64,000 bases of DNA from Actinomadura livida (GCF_014648675.1 NZ_BMRO01000001.1:447732-511731); one strand, 5' to 3'. Numbered from the stretch's first letter, positions 43,907 to 53,974 are shown. Numbers and translations: made by a program. The notes: generated from the letters alone by a model not told the origin.

Positions 43907-44733
43907 GCGGCTCGCTCGCCAGGCGGACGCTGTCCTCCCTGGGGTTCGCGCTGGTGGCGCTCTACTCCCTCGCGCCGTTCTACTGGATGACGGTGTCGGC
44001 GTTCCGCAGGCCGCAGGACCAGTTCGACAACACGATCATCCCGGTGCGGTGGTCGTGGGAGAACTTCTCCGCGGTCTTCTCCGGCGACAACGGGTTCGGG
44101 CGGGCGCTGCTCAACAGCCTCGTCGTGGCGGGCGGCACGACCGTGCTGACGCTGCTCATCGGCACGGTCACCGCCTACGCGCTGGCCCGGCTGGACTTCC
44201 GGTTCAAGAACGCCGTCCTCGGACTCATCATCGCGACGACGATGTTCCCGGGAATCTCGCAGCTCGTTCCCTTGCTGAAGCTCTTCACCGACATCGGATG
44301 GATCAACACCTACCAGGCGATGGTGGTCCCCAGCCTGGGGTTCGCGCTGCCGCTGTCGGTGTGGCTGCTCACGGCCTTCTTCCGGCAGCTGCCGTTCGAG
44401 CTGGAGCAGGCGGCCATGGTGGACGGCTGCACCCGCGGCCAGGCGTTCCGGAAGATCATCATTCCGCTCGCGGCGCCCGGGGTGTTCACCACCGCGATCC
44501 TGACCTTCATCGCCGCGTGGAACGAGTTCCTCATCGCCCTGTCCATGGTCAACAAGAAGGAGATGCAGACCGCCACGGTCGCGATCTCCAAGTTCACCGG
44601 CGTCTCCGGGTTCGACCAGCCGTTCGGCACCCAGATGGCGGCGGGCGTGATCGTGACCGTCCCGCTGATCGTCGTGGTGCTGGTCTTCCAGCGCCGGATC
44701 GTCGCCGGCCTCACCGCCGGCGGAGTCAAGTGA
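43903..44733 (+). CDS. Sugar ABC permease (MalG-like)
   Basis: 276 aa, six helices. EAA loop EQAAMVDGCTRGQAFRKIII and WNEFLIALSMV are MalG-type hallmarks. No ATPase gene is present in the operon; actinomycete sugar importers usually share an MsiK ATPase encoded elsewhere. Confidence 0.93.
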   Translation: MSGSLARRTLSSLGFALVALYSLAPFYWMTVSAFRRPQDQFDNTIIPVRWSWENFSAVFSGDNGFGRALLNSLVVAGGTTVLTLLIGTVTAYALARLDFRFKNAVLGLIIATTMFPGISQLVPLLKLFTDIGWINTYQAMVVPSLGFALPLSVWLLTAFFRQLPFELEQAAMVDGCTRGQAFRKIIIPLAAPGVFTTAILTFIAAWNEFLIALSMVNKKEMQTATVAISKFTGVSGFDQPFGTQMAAGVIVTVPLIVVVLVFQRRIVAGLTAGGVK

Positions 44734-44782
44734 ACCGAACCGCACGCACGCACGCTGACAGCTCCCGATTCGAAGGATGTTC

Positions 44783-46441
44783 ATGACCCAGGACACCCTG
44801 ATCGTCCCCGCCGAAGACCTGACTGCGTCCGGCGACACGGGGGACGGTGCCCGCTGGTGGCGCGACGCCGTGATCTACCAGGTCTACGTGCGCAGCTTCG
44901 CCGACTCCGACGGGGACGGCGTCGGCGACCTGCCCGGCGTCCGGAGCAGGCTGCCGTACCTGGCCGGGCTCGGCGTCGACGCGCTGTGGCTGACGCCGTT
45001 CTACGTCTCCCCCATGGCCGACTTCGGCTACGACGTCGCCGACTACCGCGGCGTCGACCCGCTGTTCGGCACGCTCGACGACGCCCGCGGCCTGATCGCG
45101 GACGCGCACGCCCACGGCATGCGGATCATCGTCGACGTCGTGCCCAACCACACCTCCGACCGGCACGCCTGGTTCCGGGCCGCGCTCGCCGCCGCCCCGG
45201 GCTCCGCCGAGCGCGCCCGCTACATCTTCCGCGACGGGCGGGGGCCGGACGGCGCCGAACCGCCCAACGACTGGGAGTCGGTGTTCGGCGGCCCCGCCTG
45301 GACCCGGCTGCCGGACGGCCAGTGGTACCTGCACCTGTTCGCCCCCGAGCAGCCCGACCTGAACTGGGAGAACCCCGAGGTCCACGCCGAGTTCGCGGAC
45401 GTCCTGAAGTTCTGGCTCGACGTCGGCGTCGACGGCTTCCGGGTGGACGTCGCGCACGGCATGGCCAAGGCGCCGGGGCTCCCGGACGTCGGCCACGCCG
45501 ACCAGGTCGAGATGCTCGGCACGGCCGTCCTGCCGTACTTCGACCAGGACCACGTCCACGACATCCACCGCGGGTGGCGGCGCCTCCTCGACTCCTACGG
45601 CGGGCAGCGGATCGCCGTCGCCGAGGCGTGGGCGCCGACCCCCGAGCGCCTCGCCGCCTACACCCGCCCGGACGAGCTGCACCAGGCGTTCAACTTCCAC
45701 TACCTCACCGCGTCGTGGGAGGCGCCCGCGCTGCGGGAGGTCATCGAGGAGTCGCTGCGGACGGCCGGGGGGGTCGGCGCGCCCGCCACCTGGGTGCTGT
45801 CCAACCACGACGTGAAACGGCACGTCACCCGGTACGGCGGCGGCGACCGGGGCCTGCGGCGCGCCCGCGCGGCGGCGCTGCTGACGCTCGCGCTGCCCGG
45901 CTCCTCCTACGTCTACCAGGGCGAGGAGCTCGGCCTGCCGGAGGTGCTCGACCTGCCCGAGGAGTTCCAGCGGGACCCGCAGCGGCTGCGCGGCGACGGC
46001 GCCGGGCGCGACGGCTGCCGCGTGCCGCTGCCGTGGGAGGGCGAGGAACCCCCGTTCGGCTTCGGCGCGGGCGGCGGCTCGTGGCTCCCGATCCCCACCG
46101 ACTGGCGCGACCTCACGGTCGCCGCACAGCGCGACGACCCCGGGTCCATGCTCAACCTGTACACGGAGGCGCTGCGCATCCGGCGCGGCCACCCCGCACT
46201 CGGCGACGGCTCGCTGCGCTGGCTGGACGGTCCAAGCGGCACACTGGTGTTCGTCCGGGAAAGCGCGGGCGAAGGCGCGCGCGGCGGGCTCGCGTGCGCC
46301 GTCAACCTGGGCGGCCGCGCCGTGCGCGTCCCCGCGTACGGGACGCCGCTGCTCGCGAGCGGGCCGGTCCGCGGGGACGGCGGCCACGTCGAGCTGCCGC
46401 CGGACACCGCATTGTGGTGGGACGTCAAGGAGGAAGGCTAA
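44783..46441 (+). CDS. GH13 alpha-glucosidase-type enzyme
   Basis: 552 aa, cytosolic. Catalytic triad Asp222 (GFRVDVAHGM), Glu281 (AVAEAW) and Asp343 (NHDVKRH); DVVPNHTSDRHAW is region I. Fits the oligo-1,6-/alpha-glucosidase subfamily that hydrolyses imported maltose, isomaltose or similar. ATG 44783 is preferred because GAAGGA lies 6 bases upstream; an ATG at 44777 is too close. Last structural gene before the LacI regulator. Confidence 0.9.
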   Translation: MTQDTLIVPAEDLTASGDTGDGARWWRDAVIYQVYVRSFADSDGDGVGDLPGVRSRLPYLAGLGVDALWLTPFYVSPMADFGYDVADYRGVDPLFGTLDDARGLIADAHAHGMRIIVDVVPNHTSDRHAWFRAALAAAPGSAERARYIFRDGRGPDGAEPPNDWESVFGGPAWTRLPDGQWYLHLFAPEQPDLNWENPEVHAEFADVLKFWLDVGVDGFRVDVAHGMAKAPGLPDVGHADQVEMLGTAVLPYFDQDHVHDIHRGWRRLLDSYGGQRIAVAEAWAPTPERLAAYTRPDELHQAFNFHYLTASWEAPALREVIEESLRTAGGVGAPATWVLSNHDVKRHVTRYGGGDRGLRRARAAALLTLALPGSSYVYQGEELGLPEVLDLPEEFQRDPQRLRGDGAGRDGCRVPLPWEGEEPPFGFGAGGGSWLPIPTDWRDLTVAAQRDDPGSMLNLYTEALRIRRGHPALGDGSLRWLDGPSGTLVFVRESAGEGARGGLACAVNLGGRAVRVPAYGTPLLASGPVRGDGGHVELPPDTALWWDVKEEG

Positions 46442-46442
46442 T

Positions 46443-47498
46443 TTGAAACCCATGACGACACGCCTGGCGGACATCGCGGCGCACGCCGGGGTGAGCGAGG
46501 CGACGGTGAGCCGCGTGCTCAACGGCAAGCCGGGCGTGTCCCCGACCACGCGCCAGGCGGTGCTGACCGCTCTGGACGTGCTCGGCTACGAGCGCCCGGC
46601 CCGGCTGCGCCAGCGGCGGGCCGGGCTGATCGGGCTGATCATCCCCGAGCTGACCAACCCGATCTTCCCCGCGTTCGCCGAGGTCATCGAGAGCGCGCTG
46701 GCCAGGCACGGGTACATGGCGGTGCTGTGCTCGCAGGCGCCCGGCGGCGTCGCCGAGGACGAGTACATCGAGATGCTGCTGGAGCGCGGCGTCGCCGGGA
46801 TCATCTTCGTCAACGGCCTGCACGCCAACGCCAACTCCGACCGGGCGCGGTACGCGCGGCTGCTGGAGCAGGCGCTGCCGATCGTGCTGGTGAACGGGTA
46901 CCGCCCCGACATCGACGCCCCGTTCATCTCCAACGACGACGTGGCGTCCATGGAGGCGATCGTCGCGCACCTGGCCGCAATGGGCCACCGGAGGATCGGG
47001 CTGGCGATCGGCCAGGAGGTCTACGTGCCGACGCGCCGCAAGACCGAGGGCTTCCGCCGCGGGATGGCGGCGCACACCGACCTGGCGCCCGGCGAGGTGG
47101 ACGAGCTGGTCGTCAACACCATGTACACGGTCGAGGGCGGGCAGGCCGCGGCGACCCGGCTGCTCGACGCGGGCTGCACGGCGATCTGCGGCGGCAACGA
47201 CATCATGGCGCTCGGCGCGATCCGGGCGGCCCGGCAGCGCGGGCTGCGGGTCCCCGCGGACGTCTCGGTCACCGGCATGGACGACTCGCTGCTCACCGCC
47301 TACCTGGACCCCCCGCTGACCACCGTCCGGCAGTCGGTGCGCGAGATGTCGATGGCGGCGGTGAGCACCGTCCTGGACGAGATCCGCGGCACCCGCGCGC
47401 CCAGGACCGAACTGGTCTACCGGCCGGAACTGGTCGTCCGCCGGTCCACGGCGCCGGCGCCCGCGGCGGCCCGGCTGGCGCCCGCGAAGGACGGTTGA
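46443..47498 (+). CDS. LacI family regulator of the mal-like operon
   Basis: 351 aa from TTG 46443, which is well spaced from AAGGAGG; an ATG at 46452 gives the usual N-terminus. HTH TRLADIAAHAGVSEATVSRV, then a periplasmic-binding-like sensor domain. It lies directly downstream of the GH13 gene (1-bp gap), so it is co-transcribed. Likely binds the palindromes at 41371-41418. Confidence 0.92.
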   Translation: MKPMTTRLADIAAHAGVSEATVSRVLNGKPGVSPTTRQAVLTALDVLGYERPARLRQRRAGLIGLIIPELTNPIFPAFAEVIESALARHGYMAVLCSQAPGGVAEDEYIEMLLERGVAGIIFVNGLHANANSDRARYARLLEQALPIVLVNGYRPDIDAPFISNDDVASMEAIVAHLAAMGHRRIGLAIGQEVYVPTRRKTEGFRRGMAAHTDLAPGEVDELVVNTMYTVEGGQAAATRLLDAGCTAICGGNDIMALGAIRAARQRGLRVPADVSVTGMDDSLLTAYLDPPLTTVRQSVREMSMAAVSTVLDEIRGTRAPRTELVYRPELVVRRSTAPAPAAARLAPAKDG

Positions 47499-47580
47499 CC
47501 AGGTGCTGACCGCGGGTCGGAGCGGACCTGACCGGCCCGGCGCCCCGGCACGGTTGTTGTAACGGTTGTGTTTCGGCGCA

Positions 47581-47627
47581 TTGACAGTGAGGCCCGTCAC
47601 GGTCTTTCATCCGTGGGAGCGCTCCCA
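47581..47627 (+). promoter_or_regulatory. cebE promoter with CebR operator
   Basis: A TTGACA -35 box (47581-47586) is followed by the 14-bp palindrome TGGGAGCGCTCCCA (47614-47627). That palindrome is the known CebR box controlling cellobiose uptake in Streptomyces; the cebR gene closes this operon. cebE starts 35 bp downstream. Confidence 0.88.
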
Positions 47628-47662
47628 CACACCTGGAAGTCACAACCTGAGAGGGGTCCGCC

Positions 47663-48970
47663 ATGAGGGCCATCATGCGGCGCGGACTGAGTACGGCGAT
47701 GGCGGCGGTGCTCGTCGGCGGCCTGGTCGTATCCTGCGGCGGGGACGACGGCGAGGACGGCGGCTCGGACGGCGGTCCGGTCGAGCTCACCGTCGACGTC
47801 TTCGGCGAGGCGGGGTACGAAGAGATCGCCAAGCAGTACGAGCAGTCTCACCCCAACGTCACCGTCAAGCTGCGCAAGGTCTCCAGCCTCGACGAGTACA
47901 AGCCGCGCATCCAGCAGTGGATGTCCACCGGAAGCGGCGCCGGCGACGTCGTCATGCTGGAAGAGGGCATCCTGCCGCTCTACATGCAGCAGGCGAACAA
48001 GTTCGTCAACCTCTTCGACCACGGCGGCAAGGAGCTGGAGAAGAACTTCCTGCCCTGGAAGTGGCAGATGGGCGTCAGCCCGGACGGCAAGCAGCTCGTC
48101 GGACTCGGCACCGACGTCGGCCCGCTCGCCATGTGCTACCGCAAGGACCTGTTCGAGAAGGCGGGCTTCCCGACCGAGCGCGACGAGGTCGGCAAGCTCT
48201 GGCCGACGTGGGACGAGTTCCTCGCCAAGGGCCAGGAGTTCCAGGAGAAGGTCCCCGACACCAAGTGGCTGGACGGCCCGACCGCCGTCTTCCGCGCGAC
48301 CGTCCTGCAGAACGCCGGCAGCGGCCCCGGACACAGCTTCTTCGACAAGGAGAACAACCTCGTCTTCGAGAGCAACCCGGCCGTCAAGCAGGCGTTCGAC
48401 ACGTCGCTGAAGTTCGAGCAGAGCAAGCTCACCGCCGACATGTCGATCTTCACGCCGCCGTGGCAGACCGCGCTCAAGCGCGACACGTTCGCCACCCTCC
48501 CGTGCCCGTCCTGGATGCTCGGCGGCATCGAGGAGTTCTCCGGCGACGCCGGCAAGGGCAAGTGGGACGTGGCGACGATCCCAGGCGGCTCCGGCTACTG
48601 GGGCGGCTCGTGGCTGGCCGTGCCGAAGCAGACCAAGCACGCCGAGGAGGCCGCCGAGCTGGCCAAGTTCCTGACCTCTCCCGAGGGCCAGGTCGGCGCG
48701 TTCAAGGCCGCGAACGTCTTCCCGTCCTCCCCGCAGGCCGCGCAGGACCCGGCGGTGGCGGGCGCGACGAGCGCGTACTTCAACGACGCTCCGGTCGGCA
48801 AGATCTTCGGTGACCTGGTCGCCTCGGTGAAGCCGGTCCACCTCGGGCCGAAGAACGAGGACGTGCGGGCCGCGGTCGAGAACGTGCTCGTGTCGGTGGG
48901 CCAGGGCAAGCAGGACGCCGGTGAGGCGTGGAGCAAGTCCGTCGAGGAGGCTGAGAAGGCCGCCCGCTAG
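47663..48970 (+). CDS. cebE: Cellobiose/cello-oligosaccharide binding lipoprotein CebE
   Basis: 435 aa. Lipobox LVVSC (Cys25), then a family 1 solute-binding fold. GAGAGGGG upstream of ATG 47663. The CebR operator immediately upstream and the cebF-cebG-bglC-cebR gene order identify it as CebE rather than a generic sugar-binding protein. Extracytoplasmic, anchored to the membrane. Confidence 0.92.
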   Translation: MRAIMRRGLSTAMAAVLVGGLVVSCGGDDGEDGGSDGGPVELTVDVFGEAGYEEIAKQYEQSHPNVTVKLRKVSSLDEYKPRIQQWMSTGSGAGDVVMLEEGILPLYMQQANKFVNLFDHGGKELEKNFLPWKWQMGVSPDGKQLVGLGTDVGPLAMCYRKDLFEKAGFPTERDEVGKLWPTWDEFLAKGQEFQEKVPDTKWLDGPTAVFRATVLQNAGSGPGHSFFDKENNLVFESNPAVKQAFDTSLKFEQSKLTADMSIFTPPWQTALKRDTFATLPCPSWMLGGIEEFSGDAGKGKWDVATIPGGSGYWGGSWLAVPKQTKHAEEAAELAKFLTSPEGQVGAFKAANVFPSSPQAAQDPAVAGATSAYFNDAPVGKIFGDLVASVKPVHLGPKNEDVRAAVENVLVSVGQGKQDAGEAWSKSVEEAEKAAR

Positions 48971-48990
48971 TCCAGGCGGTCTTCCGACCA

Positions 48991-49035
48991 CGGCGGCGGC
49001 GCCGCGCCGCAACCTCCCCGCCGGCGCCGCCGCCG
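48991..49035 (+). terminator. Stem-loop between cebE and cebF
   Basis: CGGCGGCGGCGCC (48991-49003) pairs perfectly with GGCGCCGCCGCCG (49023-49035). Located after cebE and before cebF, it probably attenuates transcription or protects the cebE mRNA so that binding protein is made in excess over permease. Confidence 0.65.
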
Positions 49036-49081
49036 TACCCATCCCTCCCTCAGCCCCGTCCTCGGAAAGGAGGCGCACGAC

Positions 49082-50071
49082 GTGACCACCGATCTGCGCC
49101 CCAGCCGGAACGGCCCCCCGCCGCCCTCGCCGGCGAAGGCCGACCCGGGGCCCCGCCGCACCTGGCGGGCCCGGCTGGCCAGACTCGACGTGAAGGGCGC
49201 ACCGTACGCCTTCATCTCGCCGTTCTACATCGTCTTCCTGATCTTCGGCGCGTTCCCGCTGCTGTTCACCCTCTGGGTCTCCCTGCACGACTGGGAGCTG
49301 GCGTCCGGGACCCGCGACTTCGTCGGGCTGGACAACTACGACTACCTGCTCACCGACGCGGACTTCTGGCACGCCACGGTCAACACGATCGGGATCTTCA
49401 TGATCGCGACCGTGCCGCAGCTGCTGCTCGCGCTGATGATCGCCAACGCGCTGAACCGGCGGATGCGGGTCCCGACGCTGTTCCGCATCGGGATGGTCGC
49501 CCCGCTGGTCACCTCGACCGCCGCCGTCGCGATCGTGTTCACCCAGATGTTCGACCAGGACTGGGGGATGATCAACTGGTTCCTCGGGCTGTTCGGCGTC
49601 GACGCGATCGCCTGGAGCAGCAGCCGCGGCTGGTCCTGGGTCGCCATCGCCGTGATGGTCGACTGGCGCTGGACCGGCTACAACGCGCTGATCTACCTGG
49701 CCGCCATGCAGGCCATCCCGAAGGACCTCTACGAGGCCGCGGCGATCGACGGCGCGTCCCGCATCCGGCAGTTCTGGCAGATCACCGTGCCGATGCTGCG
49801 TCCCACGATCATCTTCACAGTGATCATCTCGACGATCGGCGGGCTGCAGCTGTTCACCGAGCCGGTCCTGTTCAGCATCCACACGCCCAACAAGATGGAG
49901 GGCGGCCCGCTGCACCAGTTCCAGACGATCACGATGTACATGTACGACAACGCGTTCTACAGCGACCGGTACGGCTACGGCGCCACCGTCGCCTGGGCGC
50001 TCTTCGTGATGATCATCGTGTTCTCCCTGATCAACTTCCTGGCCGTGCGGCGTACGGGAGGCACCAAGTGA
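49082..50071 (+). CDS. cebF: Cellobiose ABC permease CebF
   Basis: 329 aa from GTG 49082, with AAAGGAGG upstream. Disordered N-terminus, then six helices; EAA loop EAAAIDGASRIRQFWQITVP. MalF-type subunit of the cello-oligosaccharide importer. Its stop overlaps the cebG start. Confidence 0.92.
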   Translation: MTTDLRPSRNGPPPPSPAKADPGPRRTWRARLARLDVKGAPYAFISPFYIVFLIFGAFPLLFTLWVSLHDWELASGTRDFVGLDNYDYLLTDADFWHATVNTIGIFMIATVPQLLLALMIANALNRRMRVPTLFRIGMVAPLVTSTAAVAIVFTQMFDQDWGMINWFLGLFGVDAIAWSSSRGWSWVAIAVMVDWRWTGYNALIYLAAMQAIPKDLYEAAAIDGASRIRQFWQITVPMLRPTIIFTVIISTIGGLQLFTEPVLFSIHTPNKMEGGPLHQFQTITMYMYDNAFYSDRYGYGATVAWALFVMIIVFSLINFLAVRRTGGTK

Positions 50072-50967
50072 CCACGCTCCTGGCCGGCCCCGGCCGGCGC
50101 CCCGCGGGCAAGCACGCCGCCGCGCCCGCCGGCCGCTTCCGCGGCCTGTGGAACGCCAGCCCGCTCACCTACCTGACGCTCCTGGTGGCGCTGTTCCTGT
50201 CGATCTTCCCGATCTACTGGATGATCGCCATGGCGACCCGCACCAACGACGTCGTCGCCGACGTCCCGCCGCCGCTGCTGCCCGGCGGCAACGGCGGGGG
50301 GAACATCGAGCGGCTGTTCAACAACCCCGACGCGTTCTTCGCCAAGGGCCTGCTGAACTCCGTGATCGCCTCCGGCGTGGTGACGGTCACCACGGTGTTC
50401 TTCGCCTCGCTCGCCGGGTTCGCGTTCGCCAAGCTGCGCTTCCGCGGCAAGAACGGGCTGCTGCTGGTGATCATCGCGACGATGATGATCCCGGTGCAGA
50501 TGGGCATCATCCCGCTCTACATGATCATGGTGGAGCTGGGCTGGCAGAACCAGCTGCAGGCCGTCATCGTCCCGTTCCTGGTCACCGGGTTCGGCGTGTT
50601 CATGATGCGGCAGTACGCCGAGCAGGCCGTCCCGGACGAGCTGATCGAGGCGGCCCGCGTCGACGGGTGCACCACGTTCGGCATCTACTGGCGCGTCGTG
50701 CTCCCCGCGCTGCGGCCCGCCGCCGGCGTCCTCGGCCTGTTCACGTTCATGCAGACCTGGAACGAGTTCATGTGGCCGCTGGCCGTGCTGAACCCCGACA
50801 ACCCGACCGTGCAGCTGTCGATCAACAACCTGGCGAACGCCCACTTCCAGGACTACACGCTCATGTTCGCCGGTACCAGCGTGGCGGTGCTCCCGCTCCT
50901 CATCGTGTTCATCATTTTCGGCCGCCAGATCATCGGCGGAATCATGGAAGGTGCTGTGAAGGCGTGA
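50068..50967 (+). CDS. cebG: Cellobiose ABC permease CebG
   Basis: 299 aa from GTG 50068. Six helices; EAA loop EAARVDGCTTFGIYWRVVLP and WNEFMWPLAVL are typical MalG-type. Overlaps cebF and bglC by 4 bases each, so the cluster is translationally coupled. ATPase expected elsewhere (MsiK). Confidence 0.92.
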   Translation: MTTLLAGPGRRPAGKHAAAPAGRFRGLWNASPLTYLTLLVALFLSIFPIYWMIAMATRTNDVVADVPPPLLPGGNGGGNIERLFNNPDAFFAKGLLNSVIASGVVTVTTVFFASLAGFAFAKLRFRGKNGLLLVIIATMMIPVQMGIIPLYMIMVELGWQNQLQAVIVPFLVTGFGVFMMRQYAEQAVPDELIEAARVDGCTTFGIYWRVVLPALRPAAGVLGLFTFMQTWNEFMWPLAVLNPDNPTVQLSINNLANAHFQDYTLMFAGTSVAVLPLLIVFIIFGRQIIGGIMEGAVKA

Positions 50968-52388
50968 CCTCCCTCAAGGACGACACCGGCGCGACCACGG
51001 CCGCGCAGTTCCCGACCGCGTTCCGATGGGGGGCCGCGACCGCCGCTTACCAGATCGAGGGCGCCGCCGGCGAGGGCGGGCGCGGCCCGTCGATCTGGGA
51101 CACGTTCTGCCGCACGCCCGGCAAGGTGCTCGGCGGCGACACCGGCGACGTCGCGGTGGACCACTACCACCGGTTCCCCGAGGACGTCCGGCTCATGTCC
51201 GACCTCGGGCTCACGGCGTACCGGTTCTCGATCTCCTGGTCCCGGGTGCAGCCGTCCGGGACCGGGGCCTTCAACCAGGAGGGCCTGGACTTCTACCGCC
51301 GGCTGGTCGACGCGCTGCTGGACGCGGGCATCGAGCCGTGGCCGACGCTCTACCACTGGGACCTCCCGCAGCCGCTGGAGGACAAGGGCGGCTGGCCGGA
51401 GCGCGAGACCGCGCACCGGTTCGCCGAGTACGCGACGCACGTGCACGCCGCGCTCGGCGACCGGGTCCGCCACTGGACGACCATCAACGAGCCGTGGTGC
51501 GCGGCGTTCCTCGGCTACGCGTCCGGGGAGCACGCGCCCGGCCGGCTCGACCCGGCGGCGTCGCTGCTCGCCGCGCACCACCAGATGCTCGGCCACGGCC
51601 TGGCGATCGAGGCGATGCGGGCCCGCACGCCGGACAACCGGTTCGGCGCCGCGGTCAACCTCTACGCGGTCACCCCCGCGACCGACGACCCCGCGGACGT
51701 GGACGCGGCGCGCCGCATCGACGGGCTGCAGAACCGGCTGTTCCTCGACCCGCTGCTGCTCGGCCGCTACCCCGAGGACGTCCTGGAGGACACCTCCCGG
51801 TACGGGTTCGTCCCGGCGGACGCCGACCTGGCCGTGATCGGCACGCCGATCGACCAGCTCGGCATCAACTACTACTCGCGGCACACCGTCGCGGGCACGC
51901 CCGGCGAGGCGGCGCAGACCGCGTCGTCGCCGTTCTCCACGCACTCCCCGTGGGTCGGCAGCGACCATGTCCGCTTCGTCCCCGCCGGGCGTCCCGTCAC
52001 CGGGATGGGCTGGGAGATCGACGCGGACGGGCTGCACGAGGTCCTCACCCGGGTGCACCGCGACTACCCGGAGGTATCGCTGTACATCACCGAGAACGGG
52101 GCGGGCTACGACGAGACCCCGGACGGGGATGGCACGGTCCAAGACACGGGCCGGATCGACTATCTGGACGCGCATCTCCGGGCGTGCCACCGCGCCATCG
52201 CCGACGGCGTACCGCTTCGCGGCTACTTCACCTGGTCCCTGCTGGATAATTTCGAGTGGGCTTGGGGCTACTCCAAGCGCTTCGGGCTCGTCCACGTCGA
52301 CTACGCCACGCAACGCCGGGTGCCCAAGGACAGCGCCCGGTGGTACGCAGGGGTGATCCGGCGGGGCGGGCCGCCCGGACGGGGCTGA
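50964..52388 (+). CDS. bglC: GH1 beta-glucosidase BglC
   Basis: 474 aa from GTG 50964, no signal peptide. Acid/base Glu176 in TINEPW and nucleophile Glu377 in ITENGAG. Hydrolyses imported cellobiose and short cello-oligosaccharides to glucose in the cytosol. Fourth gene of the ceb operon. Confidence 0.94.
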   Translation: MTSLKDDTGATTAAQFPTAFRWGAATAAYQIEGAAGEGGRGPSIWDTFCRTPGKVLGGDTGDVAVDHYHRFPEDVRLMSDLGLTAYRFSISWSRVQPSGTGAFNQEGLDFYRRLVDALLDAGIEPWPTLYHWDLPQPLEDKGGWPERETAHRFAEYATHVHAALGDRVRHWTTINEPWCAAFLGYASGEHAPGRLDPAASLLAAHHQMLGHGLAIEAMRARTPDNRFGAAVNLYAVTPATDDPADVDAARRIDGLQNRLFLDPLLLGRYPEDVLEDTSRYGFVPADADLAVIGTPIDQLGINYYSRHTVAGTPGEAAQTASSPFSTHSPWVGSDHVRFVPAGRPVTGMGWEIDADGLHEVLTRVHRDYPEVSLYITENGAGYDETPDGDGTVQDTGRIDYLDAHLRACHRAIADGVPLRGYFTWSLLDNFEWAWGYSKRFGLVHVDYATQRRVPKDSARWYAGVIRRGGPPGRG

Positions 52389-52422
52389 CGCCACACGGGA
52401 CCGGACGGACGAAGGGGGCGAT

Positions 52423-53433
52423 ATGACGGGCAGCAGCACCCGTCCCACGCTGGAAGCGGTGGCGGCGAGGGCAGGTGTCGGGCGCGGCACGGTGTCGCGG
52501 GTGGTCAACGGCTCGCCACGGGTCAGCGCCCAGGCCCGCGAGGCGGTGCTGAAGGCGATAGAGGAACTCGGGTACGTGCCGAACCGCGCGGCCCGGACCC
52601 TCGTCACCCGCCGCACCGACACCGTGGCGCTGGTGGTCGCCGAGTCCGACCAGCGGCTGTTCGACGAGCCGTACTTCGCCGGGATCATCCGGGGGATCAG
52701 CAACGGCCTCGCCGACACGGGGCTGCAGCTCCTGCTCGCGCTCGCCCGGTCCCCCGCCGAGTACGGGCGGCTGGAGGAGTACCTCACCACGCAGCACGTG
52801 GACGGGGTGCTCCTCACCTCCCTGCACGCCGAGGACCCGCTGCCCGCCAAGCTGGAGGCCAACGGCGTGCCGACCGTGCTCGGCGGGCGCCCGCCCGGCC
52901 TGTCGCCGGTCAGCTACGTCGACGTCGACAACCGCAGCGGCGCCCGCGAGGCCGTCACCCACCTGATCTCCGGCGGCCGGCGGCGGATCGCGACCATCGC
53001 CGGCCCGCAGGACATGGGGGTGGGCCTCGACCGGCTGGCCGGCTACCGCGAGGCCCTCGCCGAGGCCGGGCTGCCGGAGTACGTCGAGTACGGCGACTTC
53101 GGCGAGGCCAGCGGCATCATCGCCACGGAGCGGCTGCTGGCCGCCGAGCCGGCCCTGGACGCGGTGTTCGCCGCGGACGACCCGATGGCGCTCGGCGCGC
53201 TGCGGGTCCTGCGGCGGCACGGCCGCCGCGTCCCCGGCGACGTCGCGGTGATCGGGTTCGACGACTCGGCCGCCGCTCCGCTGGCCGACCCGCCGCTCAC
53301 CACCGTCCACCAGTCGGTGGGCGAGATGGGCGTGGAGATGGCCCGGCTGCTGGTGTCCCGCATCCGCGGCGAGACCGTCGCGGACCCGGTCGTCATCATG
53401 CGCCCCCACCTGGTGCTCCGGGAGTCGGCGTAG
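52423..53433 (+). CDS. cebR: LacI family cellobiose repressor CebR
   Basis: 336 aa. HTH LEAVAARAGVGRGTVSRVVN, then a sugar-sensing domain. Follows bglC by 34 bp with GGGGG and GCGAT before the ATG. The TGGGAGCGCTCCCA box upstream of cebE is its expected operator, with cellobiose/cellotriose as inducer in relatives. Confidence 0.92.
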   Translation: MTGSSTRPTLEAVAARAGVGRGTVSRVVNGSPRVSAQAREAVLKAIEELGYVPNRAARTLVTRRTDTVALVVAESDQRLFDEPYFAGIIRGISNGLADTGLQLLLALARSPAEYGRLEEYLTTQHVDGVLLTSLHAEDPLPAKLEANGVPTVLGGRPPGLSPVSYVDVDNRSGAREAVTHLISGGRRRIATIAGPQDMGVGLDRLAGYREALAEAGLPEYVEYGDFGEASGIIATERLLAAEPALDAVFAADDPMALGALRVLRRHGRRVPGDVAVIGFDDSAAAPLADPPLTTVHQSVGEMGVEMARLLVSRIRGETVADPVVIMRPHLVLRESA

Positions 53434-53448
53434 TCCTATGATCGTCCG

Positions 53449-53934
53449 GTGGGCTACGAACCGACCGACGCCGAACTCGTCCATCTGAACCGCTGCGTCG
53501 AACTCGCCGCCGAGGCGCTCGGCGCGGGCGACGAGCCGTTCGGGTCCGTGCTGGTGTCCGGGTCCGGGGAGGTCCTGTTCGAGGACCGCAACCGCACCGC
53601 GGACGGCGACCAGACCCGGCACCCCGAGTTCGAGATCGCCCGGTGGTCGGCGCGCAACCTCGCCGCGGGCGAGCGCGCCGCCGCCACCGTGTTCACCTCC
53701 GGGGAGCACTGCCCGATGTGCTCGGCCGCGCACGCCTGGGTGGGGCTCGGCCGCATCGTCTACGTCCACTCGTCCGCGCAGCTCACCGCGTGGCGCGGCG
53801 AGCTCGGCCTCCCGCCGGGGCCGGTCGCGCCGCTCCCGGTCCGGCAGGTCGCGCCGGGCCTTGCGGTGGACGGCCCGGTCGCCGCCCTGGAGTCAGCGAT
53901 GCGCGACCTGCACACCCGCTTCGCCCGGTCGTGA
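53449..53934 (+). CDS. Nucleoside deaminase (CDA superfamily)
   Basis: 161 aa from GTG 53449. Zinc/catalytic motif H58-P-E60 (HPEFE in place of HAE) and the CPMC pair at C88/C91 (EHCPMC). Guanine/cytosine/tRNA-adenosine deaminase-like; substrate not certain. 15 bp after cebR, perhaps co-transcribed by read-through. Confidence 0.87.
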   Translation: MGYEPTDAELVHLNRCVELAAEALGAGDEPFGSVLVSGSGEVLFEDRNRTADGDQTRHPEFEIARWSARNLAAGERAAATVFTSGEHCPMCSAAHAWVGLGRIVYVHSSAQLTAWRGELGLPPGPVAPLPVRQVAPGLAVDGPVAALESAMRDLHTRFARS

Positions 53935-53974
53935 AGCAGGGCCCGAGGAACGGGTGGAGCACTGGGTGGTGAAG

